From the NCBI GenBank assembly GCA_902584215.1, contig CACHYW010000009.1, positions 1 to 39,352 on the forward strand: a stretch of 39,352 bases of DNA, read 5' to 3'. Every line of letters begins with the position of its first letter. Within the stretch, counting starts at the first letter, position 1. This document shows positions 1 to 11,116 of the stretch, in pieces. Below the pieces are notes generated by a model. The model saw only the letters and a list, made by a program, of their open reading frames with translations. It did no database searches and was not told the origin of the DNA. Origin of the DNA: an uncultured Pelagibacteraceae bacterium. GTDB lineage: Bacteria > Pseudomonadota > Alphaproteobacteria > Pelagibacterales > AG-422-B15. A program made the translations under genes and the position numbers.

Positions 1-90
1 CCTTACTAGAACTTCGCTTACTGCTTTTCTAATTATTTCAGAAACTTTTAAGGATCTATCTGTGGTTTCGTATTTTCTTTTTAGGATCAC
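1..90 (-). CDS. rbfA: Ribosome-binding factor A, N-terminal 30 codons (truncated by window edge)
   Basis: Reverse-strand reading from GTG at 90: [30 protein letters not shown], RbfA-like N-terminus; GTGA overlap with infB stop; canonical infB-rbfA order. Not in ORF track. Confidence 0.8.
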   Translation of the reverse strand, partial: MILKRKYETTDRSLKVSEIIRKAVSEVLVR

Positions 91-2492
91 AATGACTGAG
101 CTATTTCCTCTACACTAAATACCTCTATGTTATCTCCTATTTGGAAATCGTTAAATTCTTTGACACTAATTCCACATTCTGTTCCAGCTTTAACTTCATT
201 TGCTTCATTTTTTTCCCGTTTTAAACTAAGAATATCGCCGTCATATATAGTTTCAGAATTTCTTATCACTCTTACCTTTGCATTTTTATTAACTGAACCT
301 TCGACGACAATACAACCAGCAATAGAGCCTATTTTTGAGACTTTGAAAATTTGAAGAACTTCGGCCTTACCAATAAAACTCTCTTGGAGAGTAGGTTTAA
401 GTTTACCACTTGCAAAATCTGAGACATATTCGAGAAGTTCATAGATTATATTAAAATTTTGAATATTTAGGTTACTTAACTTAGCTTTTGATTTTGCTTC
501 TTTTGTTGCGGTCGTATTGAATGAAATAAGTAACGCACTAGATGCTGATGCAAGGGCAACATCACTTTCATTTATAAAGCCTACACCTGAATGAATTACT
601 TTTATGTTTATCTTATCACTATCAATACCTTCAATTTGATGAACTATAGCTTCTGATGATCCTCGTGTATCAGACTTCACCACAACTTCTAATATTTCCT
701 TTTTTCCATTTAGTGAGCCAAATGTATTATCTCCATCTATGTTTTTAATTTTCTTTGGTAAAGCTTTGTTAATTTTAATTTCGCTTCTTATCTCACAAAG
801 TTCTCTTGCTTTATCATCACTTTCAACGGTTACAAAACTGTCTCCAGCCTCTGGAGGATTATTTAAACCTAAAACCTGAACAGGCATAGATGCAGTTGCC
901 TCTTTTAAATTTTTTCCCTTATCATTAAGTATTGCTCTTACCTTGCCGTATTCACTTCCTGCAACAGCAATATCTCCAACGGATAGTTTTCCATTTGTAA
1001 TAATTATATTACATATTGGACCTCTACCTTTATCAACATTTGCCTCTATTACAGTAGCTTCAGCAAAAGTTTGATTATTTGTCTTTAGCTCTGATATTTC
1101 TGACTGCACAACAATTGAATCAAGGAGTTTGTCAAGGTTGTGTCCTGTTTCCGCTGATACTTCAATACATTGTACATCTCCAGATAGGTCCTCAACGATT
1201 AATTCCTCTGATAATAATTGTTCTTTAATTTTTTGAGGTTGAGCCTCTTCTTTATCACACTTATTAATCGCAACTATGATTGGAGCATTTGCTGATTTAG
1301 CATGAGCTATAGCCTCTTTTGTCTGAGGCATTACTCCATCATCAGCAGCAACAATTAAGATTACAATATCGGTTACGTTTGCACCTCTTGCTCTCATGTC
1401 TGTAAATGCTGCATGTCCAGGAGTATCAATAAATGTAATTTTGCTACCTTTATGATCTACTTCGTAAGCGCCTATATGCTGAGTAATGCCACCACTCTCT
1501 CCCGAAACAACATTTGCGTTCCTTATTTTGTCTAATAAAGAAGTTTTTCCATGATCAACATGGCCCATTATTGTAACAATAGGTGATCTTGGATCATCCT
1601 TTATTGCCTCTGTATCCTTCGAAATTAAATCTTTTTCTATTTCCTCGATATTTTCTCTTTTAAAGTTATGTCCAAATTCAGTTACTAATAGTTCAGCTGT
1701 ATCTGCATCAAGAGACTCATTAATTGTAGCCATCATTCCCATTTTCATCAGTGATTTTATTAAATCTCCTGATTTTTCAGTCATTCTATTAGCGAGTTCT
1801 TTCACTGTTATATGCTCAGGAATATAAACATCCCTTACTATTTTTTTAGCGGGTTCTTGATCTGATTGGTTTTTTTTCGTCTTTTGCTTAGCTCTTTTAT
1901 ATGCAGCTAAACTTCTAGTTCTTTCATCTACATCGCTCAAAGCAGTGACGATGGTAACTTTTCGCTCCCTGATCTTTTTTCTTCCGAAGGTATTGGAAGT
2001 TTTCTTTTTTTCTTGGAAATCTATTTCTTTATCTTGGATTGCTCTCTTTTTTTCAGCGTCTTTTTTATTTTCTTTAAAATCTATACTAGTTTCTGAATCG
2101 TTCTCAACTTTTGTATCTTTTTTATAAGTAAACTCTTCAGCTAAATTACGTTTTCTTATTTTGTCAATAGCATCATTTTTTTCTTCTTTACTATCAGCTT
2201 GTAAAATCTTTTTTTGTTCATCCTTGGTAAGTGGTTTTAAAATTACTCCGGATCTTGATTTCTTATCTGTAGTCGTTTTTTCAGTTACTTTAGGTGTACT
2301 GGCAACTTCTTTTTTATTGTGAGATAACTGCTCAGACTTCGGATCTATGTTAGTATTTCTTTTAAACCTTTTTTTTTCTACAATTACCGTCTTTCCTGCC
2401 TCAATCCCTCTTTTGTTGGAGATTATAGGTTTTGACCCTAGCTTAAGGCTTAGAGTTTTTTTTCCTTTTTTTATCTCTTTATTTTCAGTCAT
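87..2492 (-). CDS. infB: Translation initiation factor IF-2
   Basis: G1 motif [25 protein letters not shown]; lysine-rich N-terminus. Confidence 0.98.
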   Translation of the reverse strand: MTENKEIKKGKKTLSLKLGSKPIISNKRGIEAGKTVIVEKKRFKRNTNIDPKSEQLSHNKKEVASTPKVTEKTTTDKKSRSGVILKPLTKDEQKKILQADSKEEKNDAIDKIRKRNLAEEFTYKKDTKVENDSETSIDFKENKKDAEKKRAIQDKEIDFQEKKKTSNTFGRKKIRERKVTIVTALSDVDERTRSLAAYKRAKQKTKKNQSDQEPAKKIVRDVYIPEHITVKELANRMTEKSGDLIKSLMKMGMMATINESLDADTAELLVTEFGHNFKRENIEEIEKDLISKDTEAIKDDPRSPIVTIMGHVDHGKTSLLDKIRNANVVSGESGGITQHIGAYEVDHKGSKITFIDTPGHAAFTDMRARGANVTDIVILIVAADDGVMPQTKEAIAHAKSANAPIIVAINKCDKEEAQPQKIKEQLLSEELIVEDLSGDVQCIEVSAETGHNLDKLLDSIVVQSEISELKTNNQTFAEATVIEANVDKGRGPICNIIITNGKLSVGDIAVAGSEYGKVRAILNDKGKNLKEATASMPVQVLGLNNPPEAGDSFVTVESDDKARELCEIRSEIKINKALPKKIKNIDGDNTFGSLNGKKEILEVVVKSDTRGSSEAIVHQIEGIDSDKINIKVIHSGVGFINESDVALASASSALLISFNTTATKEAKSKAKLSNLNIQNFNIIYELLEYVSDFASGKLKPTLQESFIGKAEVLQIFKVSKIGSIAGCIVVEGSVNKNAKVRVIRNSETIYDGDILSLKREKNEANEVKAGTECGISVKEFNDFQIGDNIEVFSVEEIAQSL

Positions 2493-2512
2493 GAGAACCC
2501 TATTGCATATGA

Positions 2513-4048
2513 CTAATCAAGCCATATTTTTCTTGCCTCCATAATTAATTGGTCACCTTCATCTTTATTAATATTGAATTCTTCAAATAAACCAGTAACT
2601 CTTGAATTTTTATCACTCCTATCTTCAAGATACCCAATTAGGTCATCAGTGGTAAGACCTGCAAAGTCTTCTAACGTCTTTATATTGTTCTCAGCAAGTT
2701 TTACTAGCATAGCTTTAGACAAAAAGCTGAAATCAATTAAATCTTTTGAAACCTTATACTCCTCAAGTTTCTTATTATTTTTTTCGTCCATCTCTGACAT
2801 ATATTTCTTTGATCTCTCAACTAATTCAGCTGCAATTTCTTCATCAAACCCTTCGATTGCTAAAAGTTCACTTTCTTCAGCATCTATTACCTCTTCAATA
2901 CTTCCAAATCCCTCACTTACTAAAAGTTGTGCGAGAGTTTCATCAACATCCAATGAATCAATAAATACATTTGTTTTACTTGAGAAGTCCTCTTGTCTTT
3001 TTGATGACTCCTCATCTTCAGTTAAAATATCTATTTCATAACCTGTCAGCTCAGTTGCAAGTTTAACGTTTTGTCCCCTTCTTCCAATTGCAAGACTTAA
3101 GTGTTCTTCAGCAACTACAACCTCTATTTTATTTTGGTCTTCATCTAAAACTACTTTAAGTACTTCAGCGGGAGAAAGAGATGAAATTGCAAGATTTGCT
3201 ACATTTTCTGACCAATTAATTATATCAATTTTTTCACCTTGTAATTCATTAACTACTGCTTGGACTCTACTACCTCTCATTCCAACACAGGCTCCTACCG
3301 GGTCTATTGAGCCATCTTCAGTATATACAGCGATTTTAGCTCTACTTCCTGGATCTCTTGCGACACTTTTAATAGAAATAATCCCATCATAGATTTCTGG
3401 TACTTCCTGCATAAACAGCTTCGCCATAAATTGTGGGTGTGATCTTGACAAAAAAATTTGTGGACCTTTTAATTCTGATCTTACATCATAAATATATGCT
3501 CTTACCCTATCGCCATTTCTAAGATTCTCTCTTGGTATGGTTTGGTCTTTTCTAACAACTCCTTCAGCTTTACCTAAATCAAGTACAATATTTCCAAATT
3601 CGGATCTTTTTACAATTCCGTTTACTATTTCTCCAACCCTATCTTTATATTCATTGTATTGTCTTTCTCTTTCAGCCTCTCGAACTTTAGAATTTATTAC
3701 TTGCTTCGCTGCTTGGGCCCCAATTCTGCCAAAATCAATTGCTGGCAATGGATCAAGTAACACATCACCTAACTGGGCAGCTCCATTAATTTTTTTTGCT
3801 GATTTTAAAGTGATTTCTAGAAATTTATTCTTTACCTCTTCAACAACTGACATTTTCCTAGAAATAGATATATCACCGTTCTCTTGATTTATTTCAACGA
3901 CAACTTCATTTTCTTCGCCATAATTACTCTTTGCAGCTTTTTCAATTGCTTCTTCTAATGCTGAAATAACAATTGATTTATCAATCATTTTTTCCTGAGC
4001 AACGGTTTCAGCTATTCTTAAAATTTCAATCTTATTTGCACTAACCAT
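2513..4048 (-). CDS. nusA: Transcription termination/antitermination factor NusA
   Basis: NusA N-terminal domain, S1/KH domains (GACVGMRGSRVQAVVNELQGEKIDI), C-terminal HhH-type repeats; next to infB. Confidence 0.97.
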   Translation of the reverse strand: MVSANKIEILRIAETVAQEKMIDKSIVISALEEAIEKAAKSNYGEENEVVVEINQENGDISISRKMSVVEEVKNKFLEITLKSAKKINGAAQLGDVLLDPLPAIDFGRIGAQAAKQVINSKVREAERERQYNEYKDRVGEIVNGIVKRSEFGNIVLDLGKAEGVVRKDQTIPRENLRNGDRVRAYIYDVRSELKGPQIFLSRSHPQFMAKLFMQEVPEIYDGIISIKSVARDPGSRAKIAVYTEDGSIDPVGACVGMRGSRVQAVVNELQGEKIDIINWSENVANLAISSLSPAEVLKVVLDEDQNKIEVVVAEEHLSLAIGRRGQNVKLATELTGYEIDILTEDEESSKRQEDFSSKTNVFIDSLDVDETLAQLLVSEGFGSIEEVIDAEESELLAIEGFDEEIAAELVERSKKYMSEMDEKNNKKLEEYKVSKDLIDFSFLSKAMLVKLAENNIKTLEDFAGLTTDDLIGYLEDRSDKNSRVTGLFEEFNINKDEGDQLIMEARKIWLD

Positions 4049-4066
4049 TTTTGTTCCTTTTTGCGT

Positions 4067-4094
4067 AAAAAAAAAGTGGGCTTAACCCACTTTT
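4067..4094 (-). terminator. Intrinsic terminator / candidate attenuator in the nusA leader
   Basis: Minus strand AAAAGTGGG-TTAAG-CCCACTTTTTTTTT: 9-bp stem (5 GC-rich bp plus 4 A-T), 5-nt loop, 9-nt T tract ending 18 nt before the nusA ATG. Confidence 0.8.
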
Positions 4095-4114
4095 GCTTCG
4101 GTTTAGCTATATTT

Positions 4115-4150
4115 TGAGAAATCTATACACTGCTAATTATCATAAATCAA
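4115..4150 (-). promoter_or_regulatory. Putative sigma70-type promoter for nusA
   Basis: Minus strand TTGATT (4150-4145), 17-nt spacer, TATAGA (4127-4122); predicted start near A4115, upstream of the terminator. Confidence 0.5.
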
Positions 4151-4171
4151 GTACCTAAATATAAAATGATA

Positions 4172-4873
4172 TCAGAATGTTAGTTGGTATATTTTCTTTC
4201 CGTTTTTAATAGCTTTTCTTTGGTATCTTGAGACACCATATAATCTGTCATTTTTTGATAAAATCTTATTTTTATTTGAATGGAGTATCTTTGAATTTGA
4301 ACTAAAGATTTCATTGATATAGTTAAAATAACTTTCGGAATCTGTTGTAATATAGGAAGAATATTTATTCTTTACTATTCCACTTATCTTAATAATATTT
4401 TCTAAATTGACTAATCTTCGTTTAAAATGACGTTTTTTATGCCACGGATCAGGATTAATGATTTTCAATTCGTCAATGCTATTTTGACCAAGTGTATTAA
4501 GCAAGTATACAAAATTCATACCGCACAAACGAATATTTTTAATATTTTGCTCTAGGATTTGTTTTAATACTTTAGCAACTCCATTGACATATACCTCAGA
4601 TCCAACAAATAAGGTTTCAGGGTTAGAAAGAGCACTATCTATGAGGTGCTCACCATCACCAAAACCAACTTCTATTGTTATTTTTTTAAATAAGTTTGCT
4701 TGTAGCAGCTGCTCTGTACTTGTTGAAGAAATAATATTTAATATTTTTTTATCTAATGAATACTTATTATAGTGATCATTTAGTATTCTTACGTTTAGTA
4801 ATGAAAGCTTCTTAGAAATACTTCTTCCATGATACTGATAATAATCAGGAAATTTAGATCGTAAGTCTAACAA
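4172..4873 (-). CDS. trmB: tRNA (guanine-N7-)-methyltransferase
   Basis: EVGFGDGEHL SAM motif, GSEVYVNGVAKVL, NPDPWHKKRHFKRRLV signature; next to metK. Confidence 0.92.
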   Translation of the reverse strand: MLDLRSKFPDYYQYHGRSISKKLSLLNVRILNDHYNKYSLDKKILNIISSTSTEQLLQANLFKKITIEVGFGDGEHLIDSALSNPETLFVGSEVYVNGVAKVLKQILEQNIKNIRLCGMNFVYLLNTLGQNSIDELKIINPDPWHKKRHFKRRLVNLENIIKISGIVKNKYSSYITTDSESYFNYINEIFSSNSKILHSNKNKILSKNDRLYGVSRYQRKAIKNGKKIYQLTF

Positions 4874-4877
4874 TAAA

Positions 4878-6035
4878 TTATAATTTTTCTGCGAGATCTA
4901 ATTTTTCCCAAGAGAAAGAGCCATCCGCCATAGGTTCTCTACCAAAATGCCCGTATGCAGCACTTTTTTTATAGATTGGCTTATGCAAACCTAAATGATC
5001 TCTTATACCTCTAGGTGATAAATCAATATTATCTATTATTTTTTTTATTAAATCATCATCCTTTATTTGCGATGTTCCATGGGTATCTACATAAATTGAT
5101 AATGGTTCAGAAACACCAATAGCATATGCAAGTTGAAGTGTACATTTATCAGCTAATCCAGCTGCAACTATATTTTTAGCTATATATCTTGAAATATAAG
5201 CCGCTGATCTATCAACTTTTGTTGGGTCTTTTCCAGAGAAAGCTCCTCCACCATGAGGTGCAGCACCACCATAAGTATCTACAATAATTTTTCTTCCTGT
5301 TAATCCAGTATCGCCATCAGGTCCACCAATCACAAATTTTCCAGTTGGATTAATTAGTATCTCAGTATTACTATCCATCCATTCTTGAGGCATCACATTT
5401 TTAATTATTGGAATTACAAGGTCACTAACAGCTTGCTGATCAAGTTCAGCATCATGTTGAGTAGAAACAACTATTTTAGTACAAATTTCAGGCTCACCGT
5501 TTTTATATTTTAACGTAACCTGGCTTTTAGAATCAGGCTGTATTCCAATGGTATTCCCAGATTTTCGCTCTGATGCCATTAACTCAAGTATCTTATGTGA
5601 ATAATATATTGGAGCTGGCATTAAAGACGGTGTTTCTTTACATGCGTATCCAAACATTATTCCTTGATCTCCCGCACCTTGATCTTTATTTCCGGATGCA
5701 TCAACACCCATTGCTATATCTGCAGATTGACTATGGACTCCTGAAGAATCAAAAGACAAGTTTTTCCAATGAAATCCATCTTGTTCATATCCAATCTCTT
5801 TTACTGCATTTCTTGCTAATTCTTCATAGTTACAATTGTAGCCTTCAGGGCCACGAACTTCACCAGCAATAACTACTTTGTTAGTAGTAACCAATGTTTC
5901 CATTGCGACCCTAGCATTCTCCGGATTTTCTTGTGATAAAAAATCATCAACTATTGAGTCTGAAATAATATCACACACTTTGTCAGGATGGCCTTCAGAC
6001 ACGGACTCGCTTGTAAATAAATATTCTTTAGTCAT
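4878..6035 (-). CDS. metK: S-adenosylmethionine synthetase
   Basis: [53 protein letters not shown] at 6035 preceded by GAGG (ORF track start 6074 is upstream). Confidence 0.98.
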   Translation of the reverse strand: MTKEYLFTSESVSEGHPDKVCDIISDSIVDDFLSQENPENARVAMETLVTTNKVVIAGEVRGPEGYNCNYEELARNAVKEIGYEQDGFHWKNLSFDSSGVHSQSADIAMGVDASGNKDQGAGDQGIMFGYACKETPSLMPAPIYYSHKILELMASERKSGNTIGIQPDSKSQVTLKYKNGEPEICTKIVVSTQHDAELDQQAVSDLVIPIIKNVMPQEWMDSNTEILINPTGKFVIGGPDGDTGLTGRKIIVDTYGGAAPHGGGAFSGKDPTKVDRSAAYISRYIAKNIVAAGLADKCTLQLAYAIGVSEPLSIYVDTHGTSQIKDDDLIKKIIDNIDLSPRGIRDHLGLHKPIYKKSAAYGHFGREPMADGSFSWEKLDLAEKL

Positions 6036-7473
6036 TTTTTTTCCTCGAAAATAATTGATCGATAGCATAGCCAATAATAAAAAATAAAACTATTAAAAAA
6101 TACACCATCAATTCACCGTACTGCCGATAAATAGTCGTATCGATTTTTTTAGGTATTTCTGCATCAATAAAGGCAATTTTATCTGAACTAGCCATTCTAT
6201 CTACAAGGCCAATAGGGTTAATCAATGCAGATATACCCATATTAGATGATCTCGCAAGAGGTAGTCCCAATTCAACCGATCTATACAAGACATGTACAAA
6301 GTGTTGTTTTGGACCACTAAAAGTACCAAACCATGCATCATTAGTAATATTTACTAGTAATTCAGTTTCATTATTAATTTTATTTCGGACAAAATTAGGG
6401 AATACAGCCTCATAACATATGAGTGGCGTAATTTTTTTTTCAAATGATTGATTATCATTACCACTATTCATTGAATTTAATAATAAAGAGTTTTTTGGAA
6501 AAAATATTTTTAGAAAATTAGAGAATGGTATTTTCTCACCAAAGGGTACTAGTTTAATTTTGTCGTATTGGTGACCATTAAAAGATAATGAATTATAATA
6601 AAGCCCTGCTTCATTACGAATATGACCAATGAACCAATTTGATGGACCTATTCCGTCAATTCCAAACGCAGTTTCTGGAAAAATTGTAATCAAGTCTTTT
6701 GAGCCCATCTCAGCAATCTTTTTGTGTGACTCCTTTTTCCACTTCTCATTTTGATTAAAATCAGTATGAACAATTCTTAAACTATCACCAGAATTTATTA
6801 TCTCGTAGTTACTTACTCGATTGTACCCAAATAGAAATGTTGTCAGTAATACTAAAACAGCAATTAAAGGTAATATAATATTATTTTTTTTTATCCTGAA
6901 AGAAAAAAAACAAGTTGCGCAGAAAACAGTAATTAGGCTAAGACCAAATACACCAAACACAGATAAAGATTGCATGAAATATATGGACCATGACCAACTG
7001 TAAGCAATTAGATTCCATGGAAATCCTGTAAACATATAGCTTCTTAATAATTCAAAAATTACCCAATTAGCTGTAAAATAAAAAATACGTGAGGTGGACT
7101 GAGACCACGAGAGATAATTAATAAATTGCATAAGTGCATAAAATAGTGACAAAACAAGTGGCAGTATTAAAAGTGGTACTGGAATTAAGTAATACAAATT
7201 TGCATTAAATTGTAAAATTGAATTTGAAATCCAGTTAATACTAGATATGAAAAATCCAAACCCAAAAAGTAACCCTGTGAGAAAAAATATTTTCTTCTTA
7301 TTTTGTAAATTTTGATAAATATAATCATTTACTAAAAAAAACATACCTATGACAATAATTGACAAAAAAGGTAATTTAAAGGGCTCAAAGCTGAAAGATA
7401 AAAGTATCCCTAGCAAAAACGAGGAGGAATAAATCAAAAGTTTTTTATTCTTAAAAAAAACTTTTGAGTTCAT
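6028..7473 (-). CDS. lnt: Apolipoprotein N-acyltransferase
   Basis: N-terminal transmembrane segments, nitrilase-type domain ([26 protein letters not shown]). Confidence 0.93.
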   Translation of the reverse strand: MNSKVFFKNKKLLIYSSSFLLGILLSFSFEPFKLPFLSIIVIGMFFLVNDYIYQNLQNKKKIFFLTGLLFGFGFFISSINWISNSILQFNANLYYLIPVPLLILPLVLSLFYALMQFINYLSWSQSTSRIFYFTANWVIFELLRSYMFTGFPWNLIAYSWSWSIYFMQSLSVFGVFGLSLITVFCATCFFSFRIKKNNIILPLIAVLVLLTTFLFGYNRVSNYEIINSGDSLRIVHTDFNQNEKWKKESHKKIAEMGSKDLITIFPETAFGIDGIGPSNWFIGHIRNEAGLYYNSLSFNGHQYDKIKLVPFGEKIPFSNFLKIFFPKNSLLLNSMNSGNDNQSFEKKITPLICYEAVFPNFVRNKINNETELLVNITNDAWFGTFSGPKQHFVHVLYRSVELGLPLARSSNMGISALINPIGLVDRMASSDKIAFIDAEIPKKIDTTIYRQYGELMVYFLIVLFFIIGYAIDQLFSRKKND

Positions 7474-7479
7474 ATACTA

Positions 7480-8310
7480 TTATATGATTTTTATTTTAAC
7501 TGATTTTATTTTCATTGGATCAGCATCATTGATTTCAAAGGTCACACCTGAACCGTGTTTAATAATTTCCCCCCTTTGAGGAACTCGTCCAGCAATAGAA
7601 AAAATTAAACCTCCTAAAGTATCAATATCATCACTGTTTTCATTAGATAAGAAATTTATGTTTGTTATTTTTTGAAGTTCATCTATTTCAACTCTTGCAC
7701 TTGCTTCAATTGTATTGGTAGAAGTTTTGATTAACATTGGCAAATTTTTCTCATCGTGTTCATCTTCAATTTCACCAATTACTTCCTCTATAACATCCTC
7801 AATCGTAACTAAACCGTCCGTACAACCATACTCATCAATTATTATTCCCATATGTAGTCGTGTAATTTGCATTTTTAATAAAAGATCTAAAACTGGCATT
7901 GAGGGCGGAATTTCCAAAACTTCTCTTTTAATGATGTTTAAAAATTTATCCTCTTTTCGACCATCATTTTGATATTTAACTAAATCTTTTATATGAATCA
8001 TCCCAATAATATTATCTAAATTATTTTCATATACTGGAACTCTGGAATGAGATTCTTTTATAAATATTTCCAATACTTTTTCAAAGCTATCATTAACCTC
8101 GACTGCTCCAATGTCAGCTCTTGGGATCATAATGTCTATAGTTCTTATTTCGTCAATTTTAAGAATATTTAAAAGCATCAATCTCTCTTGCTTTGAGATG
8201 CTTTCAGTACCTTTTTGAGAAGACTCCAGAACTGTTTCAATGCTTTCCTTGAGAGACTCACCATTAATATTTTTGGTTGGAAGTATTTTTCTAATTAAGC
8301 TTTTAAACAT
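7480..8310 (-). CDS. CBS-domain / CorC_HlyC-domain protein (CorC family)
   Basis: IMIPRADIGAVEV, paired CBS region, DEYGCTDGLVTIEDVIEEVIGEIEDEHD; between lnt and ybeY. Confidence 0.9.
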   Translation of the reverse strand: MFKSLIRKILPTKNINGESLKESIETVLESSQKGTESISKQERLMLLNILKIDEIRTIDIMIPRADIGAVEVNDSFEKVLEIFIKESHSRVPVYENNLDNIIGMIHIKDLVKYQNDGRKEDKFLNIIKREVLEIPPSMPVLDLLLKMQITRLHMGIIIDEYGCTDGLVTIEDVIEEVIGEIEDEHDEKNLPMLIKTSTNTIEASARVEIDELQKITNINFLSNENSDDIDTLGGLIFSIAGRVPQRGEIIKHGSGVTFEINDADPMKIKSVKIKII

Positions 8311-8312
8311 AT

Positions 8313-8762
8313 TTATTTATAAATTTCTTTGAGTATATTTTTTTCAATCGAATTCATTTGAATAAATTGTTTATCAGTATCGTGTTTATAACCTAATAAG
8401 TGAAGCACGCCATGTATGGTCATTTTTGATAAATATTTATATTTTTTTATATTTTGCTCGAAAGACTCATCAATAATTTTTTCACAAGCGATGACAACGT
8501 CACCTAAATAATTTTTATTTTCAATCTTCTCATTCATTGGAAATGATAAAACATTTGTAGGTTTATTTTTGTTTCTGTATCTTTGATTTAAATATTTAAT
8601 TTCACTATTTGATGTAAGAAGAAAACTAATAGAGACTTCACTATTAGAGGAAAATTTTATTATTTTAAATGTTTGATTAACAGAATTGGAGATACATTTT
8701 TTATAGTAAGGCAAATTTTTACTCCACGCTGGACTTTGTATATTATAACTGATTTCCACCAT
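8313..8762 (-). CDS. ybeY: Endoribonuclease YbeY
   Basis: NVLSFPM, GDVVIA, HGVLHLLGYKHDTD motif; next to phoH. Confidence 0.92.
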   Translation of the reverse strand: MVEISYNIQSPAWSKNLPYYKKCISNSVNQTFKIIKFSSNSEVSISFLLTSNSEIKYLNQRYRNKNKPTNVLSFPMNEKIENKNYLGDVVIACEKIIDESFEQNIKKYKYLSKMTIHGVLHLLGYKHDTDKQFIQMNSIEKNILKEIYK

Positions 8763-8767
8763 GTAAG

Positions 8768-9814
8768 TTAAGATGATTTATCAAAAAGATCTTTTATTTG
8801 TTCATCGTATGAGTCATACGCATTTATAATTTTTGTAACCATTTCATCTCTAACAATATCTTTAGAACCTAGCTCAACAACTTCAATACTATCAATTTTC
8901 TCTAGAATTTTAATTGATTTTAATAACCCTGAATCACTTTTTCTATTCAGATCTATTTGAGATGGATCACCTGTTACGACCATTCTAGAATTTTTACCAC
9001 ACCTGGTTAAAAACATTTTTATTTGCGTATGCGTTGCATTCTGGGCTTCGTCTAAGATGACAAAGGAATTATTTAATGTCCTACCTCTCATAAAAGCTAA
9101 AGGAGCAATTTCAATTTCAGCAGATTCTATTTTTCTTATCACTATATCAGAAGGCATAAGATCATAAAGACTGTCATATAAGGGTCTCAGGTAAGGGTCT
9201 ACCTTTTCTTTTAAATCACCAGGTAAAAAGCCAAGTTTTTCTCCGGCTTCTACTGCTGGTCTAGATAGAATTATTCTGTCAAATTTATTATCTAATAATT
9301 GAGAAACTGCTGCAGCAACTGCTAAGAATGTTTTACCTGTTCCAGCTGGACCAACCGCAAAAATAATTTTCTTTTTCTGTAATATATCTAAATAATGATT
9401 TTGCATTTTACTTTTGCCAATGACATCAAGTTTTAATGTCTTAGTAACTGTCAAGTTTCTTATTTTGTCATTTTCACTTAAAGATTGCATTTTTAGATTC
9501 TCCTGCATTAAATTAATATTGTTTCCTTTTCTGTTAGATTTAAGGTCCTGTTGTGTTTTTAAAATTGCATTTCGCAAAATATTTCTATACTTTTTTTCAC
9601 CTTTAATATTTAGTTGATTCCCTTTTTGAAAAACCTTAATGGGAAGTTGATCTTCAAAAAAAATTAAATTTTCATTGTTAACTCCAAATATCTCTACGAC
9701 ATCTAAGTTATCAATATTTATTATGGAAGATCCTGATGTCAGGTCCTTTTGGTTTTCGGATATGTGTTTTATTTGTTTATTTTTCAAATTAAGCAGATAA
9801 TCAATTTCTAACAA
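8768..9814 (-). CDS. phoH: PhoH-family ATPase
   Basis: VGPAGTGKTFLAVA Walker A, RPAVEAGEKLGFLPGDL, FVILDEAQNAT; TTG start assumed. Confidence 0.95.
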   Translation of the reverse strand: MLEIDYLLNLKNKQIKHISENQKDLTSGSSIINIDNLDVVEIFGVNNENLIFFEDQLPIKVFQKGNQLNIKGEKKYRNILRNAILKTQQDLKSNRKGNNINLMQENLKMQSLSENDKIRNLTVTKTLKLDVIGKSKMQNHYLDILQKKKIIFAVGPAGTGKTFLAVAAAVSQLLDNKFDRIILSRPAVEAGEKLGFLPGDLKEKVDPYLRPLYDSLYDLMPSDIVIRKIESAEIEIAPLAFMRGRTLNNSFVILDEAQNATHTQIKMFLTRCGKNSRMVVTGDPSQIDLNRKSDSGLLKSIKILEKIDSIEVVELGSKDIVRDEMVTKIINAYDSYDEQIKDLFDKSS

Positions 9815-11115
9815 GTACCATATAAACTCTTATGGTTGCAAGATGTAATATCAATATCTTTTTCGTGACCTGGTACTAGATCATTGGACTTGATATAAAC
9901 TGATTGCATAAAGGGTGTTCTTCCAAAGAAATATTCAGGATTACTTGAACTTTGATTCTCAATTAAAACTTTTACAGTTTTATTGCAAAACTCTCTATTA
10001 AATGAGTATTGAATTTTTTTCAGTTTTTCCTGCAATACTTGGAGTCTTTCTTTTTTCACTGAAATGGGGGTGTTGTCAGCTTCTGTCGATGACTTAGTTC
10101 CTGGTCTTGAACTATAAATAAATGAATAAGATTGGGTAAACTTAATATCGTCAACTAGTTTTAATGTATCATCAAAATCTTGATCTGTCTCACCTGGATA
10201 CCCAACAATAAAATCTGAGGATATTTCTATATCTGGTTTTGCTTTCTTCAATCTATCAATAGTTCTTCGATAAAAATCAGGGTCATATTTTCTGTTCATT
10301 TTTTTTAAAATTGACTCTGAACCAGATTGAACAGGTAAATGTAAAAAGGGCATTAGCTTATCATTATTTTTATGTTCTAGAATTAATTCTTCATCCATAT
10401 TAATTGGATGAGATGTTGTGTACCTTATTCTTTTAACGCTATCAAATTTGCTGATTGCTCTGATCAAATCTGATAGTTTGGCATCATTATTATTTGATTT
10501 GTCATTATATGCATTGACGTTCTGACCAAGAAATACAATCTCTTTTGCTCCCTTTAAAGATAATAATTTTACTTCATCGCTAATGGATTTAATGGACCGA
10601 GAATATTCAGGACCTCTTGTGTAAGGAACAACACAGAAAGAGCAAAATTTATCACATCCTTCTTGAATTGTTACCATTGAAGACACTCCCTGCGATCTCA
10701 TTTGCTCAGACAAATAATCGAACTTTTCATTCACTATAAAGTCAGTGTTAATTTGTTTGAAATTATTTTCTAAATCATCCAGCATTTTTGGAAGGAGATG
10801 ATAGCTTTGTGGTCCAAGGACAATATCGATTGATTTATTTTTTCGAAACATTTCAGAGTTTTCAGCCTGAGCTACACATCCAACGACTGCTATTGTTTTT
10901 TTTAATCCAAGTTTATTTACTCTTCCTATATCAGAGTATAATTTATGCGCTGCCTTTTCACGAATATTACATGTGTTAAAAATTACTAAATCAGCTGATT
11001 TAGGGTCTAATTTATTTTTTAATCCTTTGCTCTCAAGTATTGAAGTAATTTTTTGACTATCATAAACATTCATCTGACAGCCATATGATTTTACATAAAA
11101 TGAACGGTTTTGCAT
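9808..11115 (-). CDS. miaB: tRNA-2-methylthio-N6-dimethylallyladenosine synthase
   Basis: YGCQMNVYDS, radical-SAM CDKFCSFC, GRTPFMQSVY TRAM region. Confidence 0.97.
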   Translation of the reverse strand: MQNRSFYVKSYGCQMNVYDSQKITSILESKGLKNKLDPKSADLVIFNTCNIREKAAHKLYSDIGRVNKLGLKKTIAVVGCVAQAENSEMFRKNKSIDIVLGPQSYHLLPKMLDDLENNFKQINTDFIVNEKFDYLSEQMRSQGVSSMVTIQEGCDKFCSFCVVPYTRGPEYSRSIKSISDEVKLLSLKGAKEIVFLGQNVNAYNDKSNNNDAKLSDLIRAISKFDSVKRIRYTTSHPINMDEELILEHKNNDKLMPFLHLPVQSGSESILKKMNRKYDPDFYRRTIDRLKKAKPDIEISSDFIVGYPGETDQDFDDTLKLVDDIKFTQSYSFIYSSRPGTKSSTEADNTPISVKKERLQVLQEKLKKIQYSFNREFCNKTVKVLIENQSSSNPEYFFGRTPFMQSVYIKSNDLVPGHEKDIDITSCNHKSLYGTC

Positions 11116-11116
11116 T

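Noticed and set aside
2574-3041. 155-aa plus-strand ORF antisense to nusA (also 3537-3887, 127-354, 1945-2127, 2347-2544)
   Set aside because: Ser/Phe/Ile/Leu-rich translations are the expected antisense of Lys/Glu/Asp-rich coding; no recognisable domain and fully inside strong genes.
6036-6100. Possible SAM riboswitch upstream of metK
   Set aside because: metK start overlaps the 3' end of lnt; no leader space and no riboswitch-like structure seen.
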